Source of the DNA: Oceanobacillus arenosus
Lineage (GTDB): Bacteria; Bacillota; Bacilli; Bacillales; Amphibacillaceae
NCBI RefSeq assembly: GCF_003369575.1
Contig: NZ_PIOC01000014.1
Location: 67,579 to 125,818, forward strand
DNA: 58,240 bases
Reading direction: 5' to 3'
In this document: positions 8,580-17,802 of the stretch, in pieces
How positions within the stretch are numbered: the stretch's first letter is position 1
Layout: each line of letters begins with the position of its first letter
Position numbers and translations under genes: made by a program
Notes under the pieces: generated by a model
What the model was told of the DNA's origin: nothing
The model's input: only the letters and a program-made list of their open reading frames with translations
Database searches by the model: none

Positions 8580-9677
8580 TTATAAAATGGTTGTGTCATA
8601 GCCATTATCTTGTAGGAAAGTCGAGCTTTTCGATTGGGCCTCTTTGGAGTAAAAGCTTAATCTCAAAACGCCAGTGATCCCTTCACGCATTTCCAGAATT
8701 TCAATGTTCTTTATGCTAATATGATGATCTGCAAGCAACTGTGCAACAGATGCAATGGCACCGGTTTGATCCTTAATGTCGACATATACATCATAGAACG
8801 ATGCGATGCTCCCTTTTTCTTTACTCGGTAGACCATCTCGATAATGCTTTGCGTTTTTTAAATATAGAATCATATCATTCTTTTTATTGTTATCGACTAA
8901 TCCTTTTAAGTCAATCATCTCATGAATCCACTCTTCCAAAAGGACAGACATCTTTTCACGATTGTGATAGAAAATGTCTTGCCACATTTCTGGATTACTT
9001 GAAGCAATTCTTGTTATATCGCGAAATCCACCTGCTGCAAGATTTGGGAGAAAAGTATGCGTGTCTTCCCATTTTCTCGCTTGATGAACTAGAGAAGAGG
9101 CAATCAGATGCGGAAAGTGGGACACCACACCCGTCATTTCATCATGTTCATCGGGACTTAGGATAACGAATTTACTTTTTGTATATTGTAATACGTTTTT
9201 TAATGTCTCTACCTTCTTATCCGTGCTGCGAATCGATGGTGTTAACACATAAATTGCATTTTCGAAAAGATGTGCTTTGGCAGCACTGATCCCTCTTTTA
9301 TGAGAGCCTGCCATCGGGTGTCCACCGATAAAACAAATTTTTTCATTGGTTAATGTCGATGCCGCTTTAATTATAGAGCTTTTTACTGAAGCAACATCCG
9401 ATACAATCATCTCTTTTTTCAATGGTAGTTCATTTAATACTCCGATTAATTGAATGGATTCGGATATTGGTGCCGCTAAAATAACGATATCTGCATCCTC
9501 TATAGCTTCCGGAAAAAATGTCGTAGTCCTGTGCACGATGCCGTTCAATCTGGCAAACTCTAATGAATCCTGATTAACATCATAGCCAATAATATAATTA
9601 TCTTCTGATCTCATCATCCCTTTTGCCAAGGAACCACCAATTAAACCGAGTCCTGCAATTACAATTGTTTGCTTCAA
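8580..9677 (-). CDS. tyrA: Prephenate dehydrogenase with ACT domain
   Basis: 365 residues. The N-terminal Rossmann motif GLGLIGGSLA binds NAD, the central part carries GGHPMAGSHKRG and SHFPHLIA of prephenate dehydrogenases, and the last 75 residues form an ACT domain for amino-acid feedback. It converts prephenate to 4-hydroxyphenylpyruvate for tyrosine. The start is a TTG overlapping the aroH stop (TTGA), so the two are translationally coupled. In B. subtilis trp genes and hisC separate aroH and tyrA; here they are absent. Confidence 0.96.
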   Translation of the reverse strand: MKQTIVIAGLGLIGGSLAKGMMRSEDNYIIGYDVNQDSLEFARLNGIVHRTTTFFPEAIEDADIVILAAPISESIQLIGVLNELPLKKEMIVSDVASVKSSIIKAASTLTNEKICFIGGHPMAGSHKRGISAAKAHLFENAIYVLTPSIRSTDKKVETLKNVLQYTKSKFVILSPDEHDEMTGVVSHFPHLIASSLVHQARKWEDTHTFLPNLAAGGFRDITRIASSNPEMWQDIFYHNREKMSVLLEEWIHEMIDLKGLVDNNKKNDMILYLKNAKHYRDGLPSKEKGSIASFYDVYVDIKDQTGAIASVAQLLADHHISIKNIEILEMREGITGVLRLSFYSKEAQSKSSTFLQDNGYDTTIL

Positions 9678-10048
9678 CGCATCTCACCCTTAATTAAATC
9701 TGGTCTTAACTTTGTCGCTTCATTATGAAAAATATGTTTGATTTCTTGCTGCGATTTGACTGTATTGACAACCATCATGATACGAATGCAGGCGGATAAA
9801 CTGTTTTCAACATCGATTTCTGCCATACACATAACAGGCACATGCGTCCAACCTGGGATTTCTCGTAACGCCTTTGCGGGAAAGGTTGCTGTTAAGTCTT
9901 TTGTAACCGAAATAAACACGTGGGAAACATCGGATGGATCAATCGTATTCTTTTCTATCATTTCTTCCACTAATCGCTTCGTATTCGAAATCATCTGTTT
10001 TTCATCATTAGCAGTACAGGTTGTTGCTCCTCTAACACCACGACTCAT
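9674..10048 (-). CDS. aroH: Chorismate mutase, AroH type
   Basis: 124 residues, the usual size of the monofunctional AroH family (trimeric barrel). Signatures are RGVRGATT at the N-terminus, the run containing CMAEIDVENSL, and catalytic residues such as the Arg of RIMM. It rearranges chorismate to prephenate. It overlaps aroB upstream by ATGA and tyrA downstream by four bases, an unbroken aroB-aroH-tyrA coupling that routes chorismate to tyrosine and phenylalanine. Confidence 0.95.
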   Translation of the reverse strand: MSRGVRGATTCTANDEKQMISNTKRLVEEMIEKNTIDPSDVSHVFISVTKDLTATFPAKALREIPGWTHVPVMCMAEIDVENSLSACIRIMMVVNTVKSQQEIKHIFHNEATKLRPDLIKGEMR

Positions 10049-11118
10049 TCGGTCACCAACTTTCTATTAAATGATTGTAAGGCATCAAGTATTTCCTGAT
10101 CACTTAACTCTTTTACTAGTGGACTACCAATATCATCTAGTAGAACCATTTTGATTTTACTATTTACTGTCTTTTTATCGGATTTCATTTTATTCAATAG
10201 TGCATGTTCGTCGAATTGTTGAAGCTTAAGCGGGTAATTGTTTTCCTTTATCCATTCAAAAAGGGAATCATAAGCAATTTGTTTAGAGAATAAATTTTCA
10301 CTAACTTGTAGCGCAAATAATAGACCAATTGCAACAGCCTCCCCGTGTGTAAGGGTACCATAACCATATTCTGCTTCCAGTGCATGGCCAAGTGTATGTC
10401 CAAGATTTAGATACATACGGACACCTGATTCCTTCTCATCCTCTTGGACAATTGTGGCTTTAATTTTAATTCCAAGAGAGAGATGGGCTTGTAGTTCTTC
10501 CGCTGTCACTTGCTGAATATCAGTTCTTAAGAGCGTATTGAAAAATTCCTGATCAGAAATAAGTGCTTCTTTCACAAGTTCAGCGTAGCCTGAGCGAATT
10601 TCACGAGCACTGAGAGACTGTAATGTTTCGACATCGTAAACCACTGCCCTCGGTGGATAAAAGCTGCCAATTAGATTTTTTCCAAGTTCATGGTTAATTG
10701 CTACTTTACCACCAACACTGCTATCATGCGCGAGGATCGTTGTCGGAACTTGAATATAATCGATTCCTCGCATATAGGTTGCAGCAACAAACCCAGCTAG
10801 GTCACCGACAACCCCTCCACCTAATGCAATAATCAGAGAATTCCGATCCAACCCAGCATTAATTGCATCTGTATGTACGCTATAAAAAGTTTCAATACTT
10901 TTGGTTTGTTCCCCAGATGGGAGAATCGTATGGAAAAGCTTCCCCTTAGTAAAATTACTCCTTAGATCATCGATGTATAACGGAGCTACAACCTCATCTG
11001 AAATGATTAAAATAGACGAATACGATTTCGTCAAAAATGATTGAAGCTGAAAGCGGATATTTTCACCAATAAAGATCTTATAAGAATGGGAACTGGCTGT
11101 GACGTCGATTTTATCCAT
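10045..11118 (-). CDS. aroB: 3-dehydroquinate synthase
   Basis: About 357 residues. It cyclises DAHP to 3-dehydroquinate using NAD and a divalent metal. Motifs are LPSGEQTKS, the nucleotide site GGGVVGDLAGFVAATYMRG, HDSSVGGKVAIN and the metal histidines in LNLGHTLGHALE and THGEAVAIG. The ATG at 11118 overlaps the aroC stop (TAATG), which decides the start over the upstream ATG at 11127. Confidence 0.97.
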   Translation of the reverse strand: MDKIDVTASSHSYKIFIGENIRFQLQSFLTKSYSSILIISDEVVAPLYIDDLRSNFTKGKLFHTILPSGEQTKSIETFYSVHTDAINAGLDRNSLIIALGGGVVGDLAGFVAATYMRGIDYIQVPTTILAHDSSVGGKVAINHELGKNLIGSFYPPRAVVYDVETLQSLSAREIRSGYAELVKEALISDQEFFNTLLRTDIQQVTAEELQAHLSLGIKIKATIVQEDEKESGVRMYLNLGHTLGHALEAEYGYGTLTHGEAVAIGLLFALQVSENLFSKQIAYDSLFEWIKENNYPLKLQQFDEHALLNKMKSDKKTVNSKIKMVLLDDIGSPLVKELSDQEILDALQSFNRKLVTE

Positions 11119-12287
11119 TAGAAACACCTAATTTCTTCTCGGTAATCATCAATCGCTTTCTTAAGTGTTGGGAATTGATCGCTAGGAAATTGTTCCGTGA
11201 TTGCTTTTGCTAATTCGAAAGCAACAACATGCTCCATCACGACAGATGCTGCTGGTACCGCACATGCATCAGAGCGTTCTACCGTTGCTTTGAATGGTTC
11301 CTTTGTATCAATATCAACGCTTTGAAGTGGCTTAAGCATTAATGTCGGAATTGGCTTCATAACACCTTTTACAACAATTGGCATTCCTGTCGTCATACCA
11401 CCTTCAAAACCACCAAGACGATTGGAAGTTCGGTAATATCCCTTCGCTTCTTCCCAAGCAATTTCATCATGTACTTCACTACCATTTAATCTTGCAGCTT
11501 CAAAGCCAATCCCAAATTCAACCCCTTTGAAGGCATTAATACTAGTAACACTTCCTGCGATTCGTGCATCTAGTTTACGGTCATAATGGACATAGGAGCC
11601 AATTCCAGCAGGCATCCCTTCGACATATACTTCACATACACCACCGATGGAGTCGCCCACCTTTTTGGTTTGGTCGATTTTATCCATCATTGCTTGTTCT
11701 ACGTTTTTATCTAATACCATTACCGGAGAATTCTGTGAAATATGGATACGTTCTTCCATCGTTAGTGAAGTTATTTCCTCTGCACGAATACCACCAATTT
11801 CTTTCACATAGCCACAAACTTCTATTCCTAGTTGTTTTAACATCGTTTTTGCAACCGCACCAGCTGCAACACGAGCAGCAGTCTCACGAGCGGAAGAACG
11901 TTCTAACACATTTCGCATGTCACGATGACCATATTTTAATGCGCCATTCAAATCTGCATGCCCAGGTCTCGGCTTCGTAATTACTCTTCGAACCTTTGCA
12001 TCCTCATCAATCGGATCTTCACCCATTATATCTGTCCAGTGCTTAAAGTCATCATTATTGATTACGAGCGAAATTGGAGATCCTAATGTGTAGCCATGGC
12101 GAATGCCACTCGTAATTGCAACAAGATCCTTCTCAATCTGCATTCGTTTGCCACGACCATGGCCTTGCTGTCTTCTTAATAAAGAATCATTGATATCTTC
12201 TTTGACGATCGGCATTCTTGCTGGAACACCTTCAATAATCGTTGTTAGTTGTTTCCCGTGTGACTCCCCTGCTGTTAAGTAACGCAA
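11118..12287 (-). CDS. aroC: Chorismate synthase
   Basis: 389 residues. It converts EPSP to chorismate with reduced FMN. Motifs are GESHGKQL at the N-terminus, [27 protein letters not shown] with the [11 protein letters not shown] helix, and [13 protein letters not shown] near the C-terminus. Translation begins at a TTG with GGAG upstream. It is the first gene of the aro cluster and is preceded by an extended -10 element at 12320-12328. Its B. subtilis name is aroF. Confidence 0.97.
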   Translation of the reverse strand: MRYLTAGESHGKQLTTIIEGVPARMPIVKEDINDSLLRRQQGHGRGKRMQIEKDLVAITSGIRHGYTLGSPISLVINNDDFKHWTDIMGEDPIDEDAKVRRVITKPRPGHADLNGALKYGHRDMRNVLERSSARETAARVAAGAVAKTMLKQLGIEVCGYVKEIGGIRAEEITSLTMEERIHISQNSPVMVLDKNVEQAMMDKIDQTKKVGDSIGGVCEVYVEGMPAGIGSYVHYDRKLDARIAGSVTSINAFKGVEFGIGFEAARLNGSEVHDEIAWEEAKGYYRTSNRLGGFEGGMTTGMPIVVKGVMKPIPTLMLKPLQSVDIDTKEPFKATVERSDACAVPAASVVMEHVVAFELAKAITEQFPSDQFPTLKKAIDDYREEIRCF

Positions 12288-12319
12288 TTTACATTCTCCT
12301 TTTAAAGGTTTTTCTAATT

Positions 12320-12328
12320 ACTATAGCA
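12320..12328 (-). promoter_or_regulatory. Extended -10 promoter element upstream of aroC
   Basis: TGCTATAGT on the minus strand, about 33 bases before the aroC start, fits TGnTATAAT. No convincing -35 hexamer lies at 17 bases; TTGCAC is present three bases too far upstream. Confidence 0.45.
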
Positions 12329-12416
12329 TAACTCAAAACATTTTGGTGCAACTTTCTGAAAAAGGTCAATCTAATTATAGTTATTATAAGAATTATTCGT
12401 ACATCTATGTAAAAAC

Positions 12417-13190
12417 CTACACCTTTTGGTAGAAAAATGTATCAACAATGCTTAGATTATACATTGATGGTACAAAGATTTGCTCTGTACTGCCAACAAA
12501 GAGAACCCCAGTATCTGTTAACGCTTCGCTAAAGTTATGATAAATTAATTCTTTCGCATCATCTGTAAAATAAATTAATACATTCCGGCAAACAATAAGA
12601 TCAACATTTCTTGGATACTTATCCGCTAATAAATTGTGTTTTTTAAATGTGATTGCTCTTTTTAGTATTGAATCAACTTGATAGTGTTGATTGATTTCAT
12701 TGAAATATTTGAGTTTATAATGCTTTGGTACTTCTTTTAACGCTTGTTCCGCGTACATTCCTTGTTTCGCCTTCGAAAGGGCAACCTCATCTAAATCAGT
12801 AGCGATGATTTGATAGTTTACCATTGGAAAGTCTTCTTTCAGCATCATTGCTAGACTATATGGTTCCTCACCTGTTGAACATGCCGCACTCCAAATGGTG
12901 AGGGATTGTTTATTTTCCAATAGTTTTGGTAGTATCGTTTCTTTTAGTACGTCCCATCGCTTTGGATTACGGAAAAACTCAGATACATTGATTGTTAAAC
13001 GATCGACAAATTCATCTAATAGTTCAGGATCCTTTGTTAATGCTTGATAGTAGGAATTAAAATCGGCATATCCCCGCTTATCTCTTAACGTCGTGATTCG
13101 CCGCTTCATCTGCGCTTCTTTATATAAACTTAAATCAACTCCTACTTTATGCTTTATCTTTTTAATAAATTCGACGTATTCATCTTCCAT
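12417..13190 (-). CDS. cheR: Chemoreceptor glutamate methyltransferase CheR
   Basis: 257 residues. The N-terminal helical domain (1-75) contains the KRRITTLRDKRG type receptor contact. The C-terminal SAM domain has IWSAACSTGEEPYSLAM (motif I), IIATDLDE and DLIVCRNVLIYF. It methylates glutamates of methyl-accepting chemotaxis proteins, so the organism is probably motile. It lies downstream of ndk behind a terminator and before aroC, the B. subtilis position. Confidence 0.96.
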   Translation of the reverse strand: MEDEYVEFIKKIKHKVGVDLSLYKEAQMKRRITTLRDKRGYADFNSYYQALTKDPELLDEFVDRLTINVSEFFRNPKRWDVLKETILPKLLENKQSLTIWSAACSTGEEPYSLAMMLKEDFPMVNYQIIATDLDEVALSKAKQGMYAEQALKEVPKHYKLKYFNEINQHYQVDSILKRAITFKKHNLLADKYPRNVDLIVCRNVLIYFTDDAKELIYHNFSEALTDTGVLFVGSTEQIFVPSMYNLSIVDTFFYQKV

Positions 13191-13213
13191 TCCCCTGCTC
13201 CTCTTCCCTAGCT

Positions 13214-13243
13214 TAAAAAGCCCCCGTCAGCAATAACGGGGGC
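13214..13243 (-). terminator. Terminator between ndk and cheR
   Basis: Minus strand GCCCCCGTTA/TGACGGGGGC stem followed by TTTTT, immediately after the ndk stop. Confidence 0.88.
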
Positions 13244-13247
13244 AATA

Positions 13248-13694
13248 TTAATATATCCAAGCACTAACTTGCTTCTCATAAGAAATAAGCTCGTTTTGCT
13301 TAAAAAATAAATTAATTTCTCTTTCTGCACTTTCTAATGAATCTGATCCATGAATAATGTTCTTGCCGACGATGACACCGAAATCACCACGAATTGTTCC
13401 AGGATTTGCTTCAGATGGGTTCGTCTTCCCAATCAGATTACGAGCGGTAGTAACGGCATCTTCCCCCTCCCAAACCATTGCAAAAACAGGTCCAGAAGTA
13501 ATGAAGTCTACTAATTCCCCAAAGAAAGCCTTTTCTTTATGTTCGCCGTAATGCGTTTCAGCAAGTTCATTTGAAATTACCATTAGTTTTGCCCCAACTA
13601 GTTGAAAACCTTTTCTTTCAAAGCGGTTAATGATTTCTCCTACTAGATTACGCTGTACGCCATCTGGTTTAACCATGACAAATGTCTTTTCCAC
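13248..13694 (-). CDS. ndk: Nucleoside diphosphate kinase
   Basis: 148 residues, normal length. It transfers phosphate from ATP to nucleoside diphosphates through a phosphohistidine. The active-site motif [16 protein letters not shown] holds the catalytic His, and [11 protein letters not shown] opens the protein. It sits between the hepS-menG-hepT group and cheR, as in B. subtilis. Confidence 0.97.
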   Translation of the reverse strand: MEKTFVMVKPDGVQRNLVGEIINRFERKGFQLVGAKLMVISNELAETHYGEHKEKAFFGELVDFITSGPVFAMVWEGEDAVTTARNLIGKTNPSEANPGTIRGDFGVIVGKNIIHGSDSLESAEREINLFFKQNELISYEKQVSAWIY

Positions 13695-13770
13695 TTGAGC
13701 ACCCCTTTTATTATGTATGAAAATTGTTCAACCCAGTAGATTTTATCAAATTTATTAGAAAATAACAATA

Positions 13771-14742
13771 TTAGGATCTTCTTTTTCCAATATATGTTGC
13801 AATATCTACTAGTGTTTGTTTTGCTCGAGTGTCAGGAAATTCCATAATAGTCGATAATGCTTTCTCTAAATAACAGTCACTTAATCGGTATGCCCTCTGA
13901 ATTGCATCCGTTTTTTTCAATTCTTCAATTAGGGAGTTCATTTCCTCAGGATTCACTTGATCCTTATCCTTAAATGTTTCCCTTAACCGTAAATTAAAAG
14001 AAGGTTCTTGCATCCCATAAAGTACTGGAAGTGTAATATTGCCTTGTAATAAATCATTACCAGCAGGCTTCCCTAGCACTTTCGAACTGGAAGTGAAATC
14101 TAGAATATCATCAATAATTTGATAGGACATACCAACATAGTAACCATATTGATATAATTTAGTAGCATCCTTCTTTGATATATCTGAGACAATTGCCCCT
14201 AATTTACAGCTAGTTGCGATCAGTAATGCTGTTTTTCGTTTGATTCTTCGTAAATAATCTCGTAGTGATTGATCAAAATTAAATTTATCTTCAATTTGCT
14301 CAATTTCACCTATACAAACCTCAACAATCGTTTTCGATAATAAACGGTGCACCTCGGGGTTTCTTAGCGTAGCAATTTCCTCGAGTGAACGGGCAAGTAT
14401 ATAATCACCTGTGTACATTGCGACACGGTTGCCATAAATTTTCTTAATTGTTGGCTTCCCACGACGTAGTTCTGCATTATCAACAACGTCATCATGTACC
14501 AGGGTTGCCATATGAATTAGCTCGAGTGTAACTGCAACGGTTTTAATGTTATCTAAGTCAAAGTTACCAAGCTGCCCAGATAGCAAAACAAAAATAGGGC
14601 GGATTCTCTTCCCCCCAGCGTTTAGTAATTCCGTTGATGCACTGCGCAAAATAGGATGTTCGGCTTGTATTATTTGATGTAATGTTTTTTCAATTGTGTT
14701 TAAGTCTTTTTTTAAAAATCCATATGTTTTAGGAAGTTTCAT
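13771..14742 (-). CDS. hepT: Heptaprenyl diphosphate synthase component II
   Basis: About 323 residues, trans-prenyltransferase fold. Both aspartate-rich motifs are present (LVHDDVVDNAE and QIIDDILDFT), as is GGKRIRP. With HepS it extends farnesyl diphosphate to the C35 side chain of menaquinone-7. The ATG at 14742 sits behind AAAGGTGA; the GTG at 14751 lies inside that site. It closes the hepS-menG-hepT unit. Confidence 0.96.
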   Translation of the reverse strand: MKLPKTYGFLKKDLNTIEKTLHQIIQAEHPILRSASTELLNAGGKRIRPIFVLLSGQLGNFDLDNIKTVAVTLELIHMATLVHDDVVDNAELRRGKPTIKKIYGNRVAMYTGDYILARSLEEIATLRNPEVHRLLSKTIVEVCIGEIEQIEDKFNFDQSLRDYLRRIKRKTALLIATSCKLGAIVSDISKKDATKLYQYGYYVGMSYQIIDDILDFTSSSKVLGKPAGNDLLQGNITLPVLYGMQEPSFNLRLRETFKDKDQVNPEEMNSLIEELKKTDAIQRAYRLSDCYLEKALSTIMEFPDTRAKQTLVDIATYIGKRRS

Positions 14743-14824
14743 ATAGGTCACCTTTATATACCTTAAGAAAATAAAATGCTAATTCACATTTCTAAAGGAA
14801 TTTATGTCTATTTTTTCAATTACT

Positions 14825-15538
14825 TTACTGTTTATATCCCAAATGCATTGCAGCGACTCCACCAGTGTAGCTTTTAATTTGCACACGAGAAAATCCAGCA
14901 TCCAAAAACATCTGCTTCAATTTCTGCTTATCTGGAAATTCTCTAGTAGATTCGTTTAACCATGCATATTCATTATAGCTTTTCGCAAATAATCTACCAA
15001 ATAGTGGCATGATATATCGGAAATAGAAGAAATACAATTGTTTAAAGCCGAGCATCGTTGGTTGTGACGTTTCTAAACACACAACAATTCCATTTGGTTT
15101 AACAACACGATGAAGTTCTTTTAATACAGTCATGTAATCTGGAACATTGCGTAAACCGAAGCCAATCGTCACATAATCAAATGAATTATCTTCAAATGGT
15201 AGCTCCATCGCATTTCCGTGTATAAGTGTTAAATTCCTTAAATTAAAATCCTTTTTCTTCTGTTCTGCAATTGACAGCATGTTTTCACTGAAATCAAGCC
15301 CGATTACTTCACCATCACGACCAACTGCATCACTTAACGAGACAGACCAATCGCCAGTGCCACAGCAAACATCTAATGCTTTTGCACCTTTTTTGATTTG
15401 CATCTCTTTCATAACATCTTTTCGCCATGCCTTATGTTGTTGAAAAGAAATAATCGAATTCATTGAATCGTAATTAGAATAGATTGTTTCAAAAACATGA
15501 TGTACACGTTCTTCTTTTGATTGCTTCTGTTCTTGCAT
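14825..15538 (-). CDS. menG: Demethylmenaquinone methyltransferase
   Basis: 237 residues of the UbiE/MenG family. It performs the last methylation of menaquinone. SAM motif I is VCCGTGDWS, followed by GLDFSENML, and the family signature GFGLRNVPD is present. It lies three bases after hepS and before hepT, so the lipid tail and ring methylation of menaquinone are encoded together. The product feeds the Qcr complex at the start of the window. Confidence 0.97.
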   Translation of the reverse strand: MQEQKQSKEERVHHVFETIYSNYDSMNSIISFQQHKAWRKDVMKEMQIKKGAKALDVCCGTGDWSVSLSDAVGRDGEVIGLDFSENMLSIAEQKKKDFNLRNLTLIHGNAMELPFEDNSFDYVTIGFGLRNVPDYMTVLKELHRVVKPNGIVVCLETSQPTMLGFKQLYFFYFRYIMPLFGRLFAKSYNEYAWLNESTREFPDKQKLKQMFLDAGFSRVQIKSYTGGVAAMHLGYKQ

Positions 15539-15541
15539 TAC

Positions 15542-16345
15542 TTACCCTTCTTCCGCAATAGAGATTTTCGCATATGTAACTTCGGCTAATTTCAACTGTA
15601 CATGAAGTTGAAATGCTGTATGTTCTACAGGTAGGCCAACTAATAAGCTCTCTATTGTCTTCTTTTTATTCTCAATCATTGTATCGATTCTTATTTGGGA
15701 GGTTGCATTATTACGATCAGAATTAGCTATTTGCTTCATAATCGGTGTCGGATTCCCGTTTACAAGACTACTTTTTGCTTGAATTAATCGATTCATTAGT
15801 AACCATTCTCCCGAGATATTGTCTAAGGAATGATCTTTCACGTAATTAGCGACATGTAATATTAATAACGTATCAATTTGCTCGATTAAAAATAGATATT
15901 CATCCAATGTGGTTACTTCACGATAATATAGTTTCATTTTATTTTCGTTAATTTCCTTAATCGCAGTTGCCAATCGATGAATGAACTCGAAATCTTCAAT
16001 TTCAGCAAGCAGTAAATAGTAGAGCCCACTATAATAATCCCCAGCCAGAACTGTTAATTGGTTTGCTATGGCCTCATCATGTGACTCCTTACTACTTGTT
16101 TCGACAGGTACTGTCTCATGTGTATCAAGCGCAATTTGCACCATCATAGTAGTAAGAATATAATGCTCTTTTTCATTAATCGATAAACCAGCAGTATTAT
16201 TAATCAACGTCGATAAAATGAATAGCTTATCTTCATCTATTGTTGGTTGTTTTATATATTTCTCTAAGTATTTATGATGAATACTATCTTGTAATAGTTT
16301 CTTAAAATATGTTGTATCTATGTTAGATGTGTTCAAATGAATCAC
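15542..16345 (-). CDS. hepS: Heptaprenyl diphosphate synthase component I
   Basis: 267 residues, helical and poorly conserved, matching HepS in place and size. HepS has no catalytic aspartate motifs; it is the partner subunit that sets chain length with HepT. The start is uncertain: GTG at 16345 follows AAAGGT, while TTG at 16336 follows AGGTGA. The name rests mainly on synteny (mtrB-hepS-menG-hepT-ndk). Confidence 0.88.
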   Translation of the reverse strand: MIHLNTSNIDTTYFKKLLQDSIHHKYLEKYIKQPTIDEDKLFILSTLINNTAGLSINEKEHYILTTMMVQIALDTHETVPVETSSKESHDEAIANQLTVLAGDYYSGLYYLLLAEIEDFEFIHRLATAIKEINENKMKLYYREVTTLDEYLFLIEQIDTLLILHVANYVKDHSLDNISGEWLLMNRLIQAKSSLVNGNPTPIMKQIANSDRNNATSQIRIDTMIENKKKTIESLLVGLPVEHTAFQLHVQLKLAEVTYAKISIAEEG

Positions 16346-16478
16346 CTGATACCTTTCACCTATTCAATAACGCTAATTTATTATAGCATATTTCTGGCTC
16401 GTTCCAAATTATTCTATGCTGGAACAAGAAAACATGCAGTAGTATTGGATAATGCTCATCTAACACGGACTATAAATC

Positions 16479-16703
16479 TTAATCTGATGACATTTCTCCG
16501 TTACTAGTTTGAACGATTGCTTTCCCTCTTATTTTGACAGCTGACGTATGTTCTGTAAACTGTGCAATCATGATTTCACCTTTATCCAATTTTTCCGTAT
16601 GGTGAAATTTAGTGTCCGTCCCTCTCGTTAAACCGATTACGTTCACACCATCTTCTAATGCTTTTACCACGAAAAAATCTGGATTTACATTTGAATTGTC
16701 CAC
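16479..16703 (-). CDS. mtrB: Tryptophan RNA-binding attenuation protein (TRAP)
   Basis: 74 residues, standard TRAP size. The RNA-contact residues of the 11-mer ring are visible as K38, K57 and R59, and the tryptophan pocket region [12 protein letters not shown] is intact. TRAP binds (G/U)AG repeats in trp leader RNA when charged with tryptophan. The start is a GTG. In B. subtilis it follows mtrA (folE); here no folE lies next to it, and the trp operon is not in the window, so its targets are elsewhere. Confidence 0.95.
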   Translation of the reverse strand: MDNSNVNPDFFVVKALEDGVNVIGLTRGTDTKFHHTEKLDKGEIMIAQFTEHTSAVKIRGKAIVQTSNGEMSSD

Positions 16704-16815
16704 TTTTTAACGACGCTCCTATCTACTTTTATACTAACTCTAACTATTATCATAATGTCTATGCAATTAATTTCAATCATTCTGTTTCGAAATAATGCTT
16801 ATATAATACCAATAG

Positions 16816-16847
16816 AAAAAGGGTACGCATTTATACGTACCCTTTTA
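16816..16847 (-). terminator. Terminator between hbs and mtrB
   Basis: Perfect stem AAAAGGGTACG/CGTACCCTTTT with an eight-base loop just after the hbs stop. T runs on both sides make it symmetric, but only minus-strand genes flank it. Confidence 0.85.
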
Positions 16848-16862
16848 TGGCCCTATGTAATA

Positions 16863-17135
16863 TTATTTAACGATATCTTTAAGGGCTTTACCTGGTTTAA
16901 AAGCAGGAACTTTACTTGCTGGGATTTCGATTTCTTCACCAGTTTGTGGATTACGTCCTTTACGTGCTGAACGATCACGTACTTCAAAGTTACCGAATCC
17001 GATTAATTGTACTTTTTCACCATTTTTAAGTGAATCCATGACAGATTCAAAAACTGCATCAACTGCTTTTGAAGCATCTTTCTTAGAAAGTTCGCTCTTC
17101 TCAGCTACAGCATTTACTAAGTCTGTTTTATTCAT
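16863..17135 (-). CDS. hbs: DNA-binding protein HU
   Basis: 90 residues, the usual HU length. It opens [20 protein letters not shown] and contains the DNA-arm signature [23 protein letters not shown] bends and compacts DNA. The ATG at 17135 follows GGGAGGAGGTGAAT, which decides it over the GTG at 17144. It lies between mtrB and spoIVA, as in B. subtilis. Confidence 0.97.
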   Translation of the reverse strand: MNKTDLVNAVAEKSELSKKDASKAVDAVFESVMDSLKNGEKVQLIGFGNFEVRDRSARKGRNPQTGEEIEIPASKVPAFKPGKALKDIVK

Positions 17136-17457
17136 GACATTCACCTCCTCCCAAAATTTAAAAACGACATTGGAACAAAAAATGAATTACAATCATTTGT
17201 TCACATAATTGCCTATTTTTATACGTCAACATCATCATAATGTAATGATGACAAGGCTTATATTAACTGAGTTTCCAACAAAATTCAACAATAAATATCC
17301 TTTTGGTGTAAATTTTAGTAAAAAAGTAGCAAAAAAGAACAAATTTAATTCTATTGTCCGCTACCATTCACTACCATTTTTGGAAGAATCCTACAGTAAA
17401 TAGCCTTATATTACATATATACGACATCTACTGCTGATTTCCTGCTGTTAAATAAAA

Positions 17458-17668
17458 AAAATAGAAGAAAGGCGTAAGCACCCGTTTGATTTGTGTATGG
17501 ATTGCTGTTCAACATTGCCCTTCTTGTCAAGGAAATTGAAATAGTAGATTTTATACTTTTCTATTCCATAACAAAAGCGCAAGCGGCCGTTTAAGCTGTG
17601 TACGAACTTTTCCTTACCTTTTGAGATAAGGAAACTCTTTGGGAGCGTAAGCGGTTGACTTAGATTAC
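17458..17668. repeat. Degenerate GCGYAAGC repeat heads upstream of hbs
   Basis: The 664 bases between hbs and spoIVA hold no gene. Three related motifs occur in direct order: GGCGTAAGCACCCGTTTGA near 17472, AGCGCAAGCGGCCGTTTAAG near 17576, and GAGCGTAAGCGGTTGAC near 17644. The first two are followed by TGTGTA. A degenerate relative of the first one's downstream part (CTTGTC, then GAATTGAAATAGAAAATTT) occurs at about 19545-19575. They look like decayed members of a dispersed family. Identity is judged by eye. Confidence 0.55.
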
Positions 17669-17780
17669 GGTGGTGAGGGAAGTCGCGCTACAGCTTTAGC
17701 GCTGGAGCTGGACGTGGCTATTCTCGGTAATTAGGTTATCCACAACATCCAAATTTTATAGTTTCCTAAGCAATAAGAAA
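17669..17780 (+). repeat. Copy A of a 110-bp direct repeat
   Basis: Aligns with 31299-31408 at roughly 85-90 percent by eye, from GGTGGTGAGG through CTTTAGCGCTGGAGCTGG and TTCTCGGTAATTA to TTTCCTAAG. The centre (CAGCTTTAGCGCTGGAGCTG) is a near palindrome. Both copies end right beside an intrinsic terminator. No coding potential was seen. Confidence 0.82.
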
Positions 17781-17802
17781 AGCAGCTAATAATTAGCTGC
17801 TA
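17775..17802 (-). terminator. Terminator of spoIVA
   Basis: Minus-strand stem AGCAGCTAAT/ATTAGCTGCT followed by TTTCTTATT. The left arm includes the spoIVA stop codon region. Confidence 0.75.

Noticed and set aside
17209-17403. 64-codon plus-strand ORF upstream of hbs
   Set aside because: Lies over the hbs promoter region and repeat-rich DNA with no ribosome site; looks like chance.
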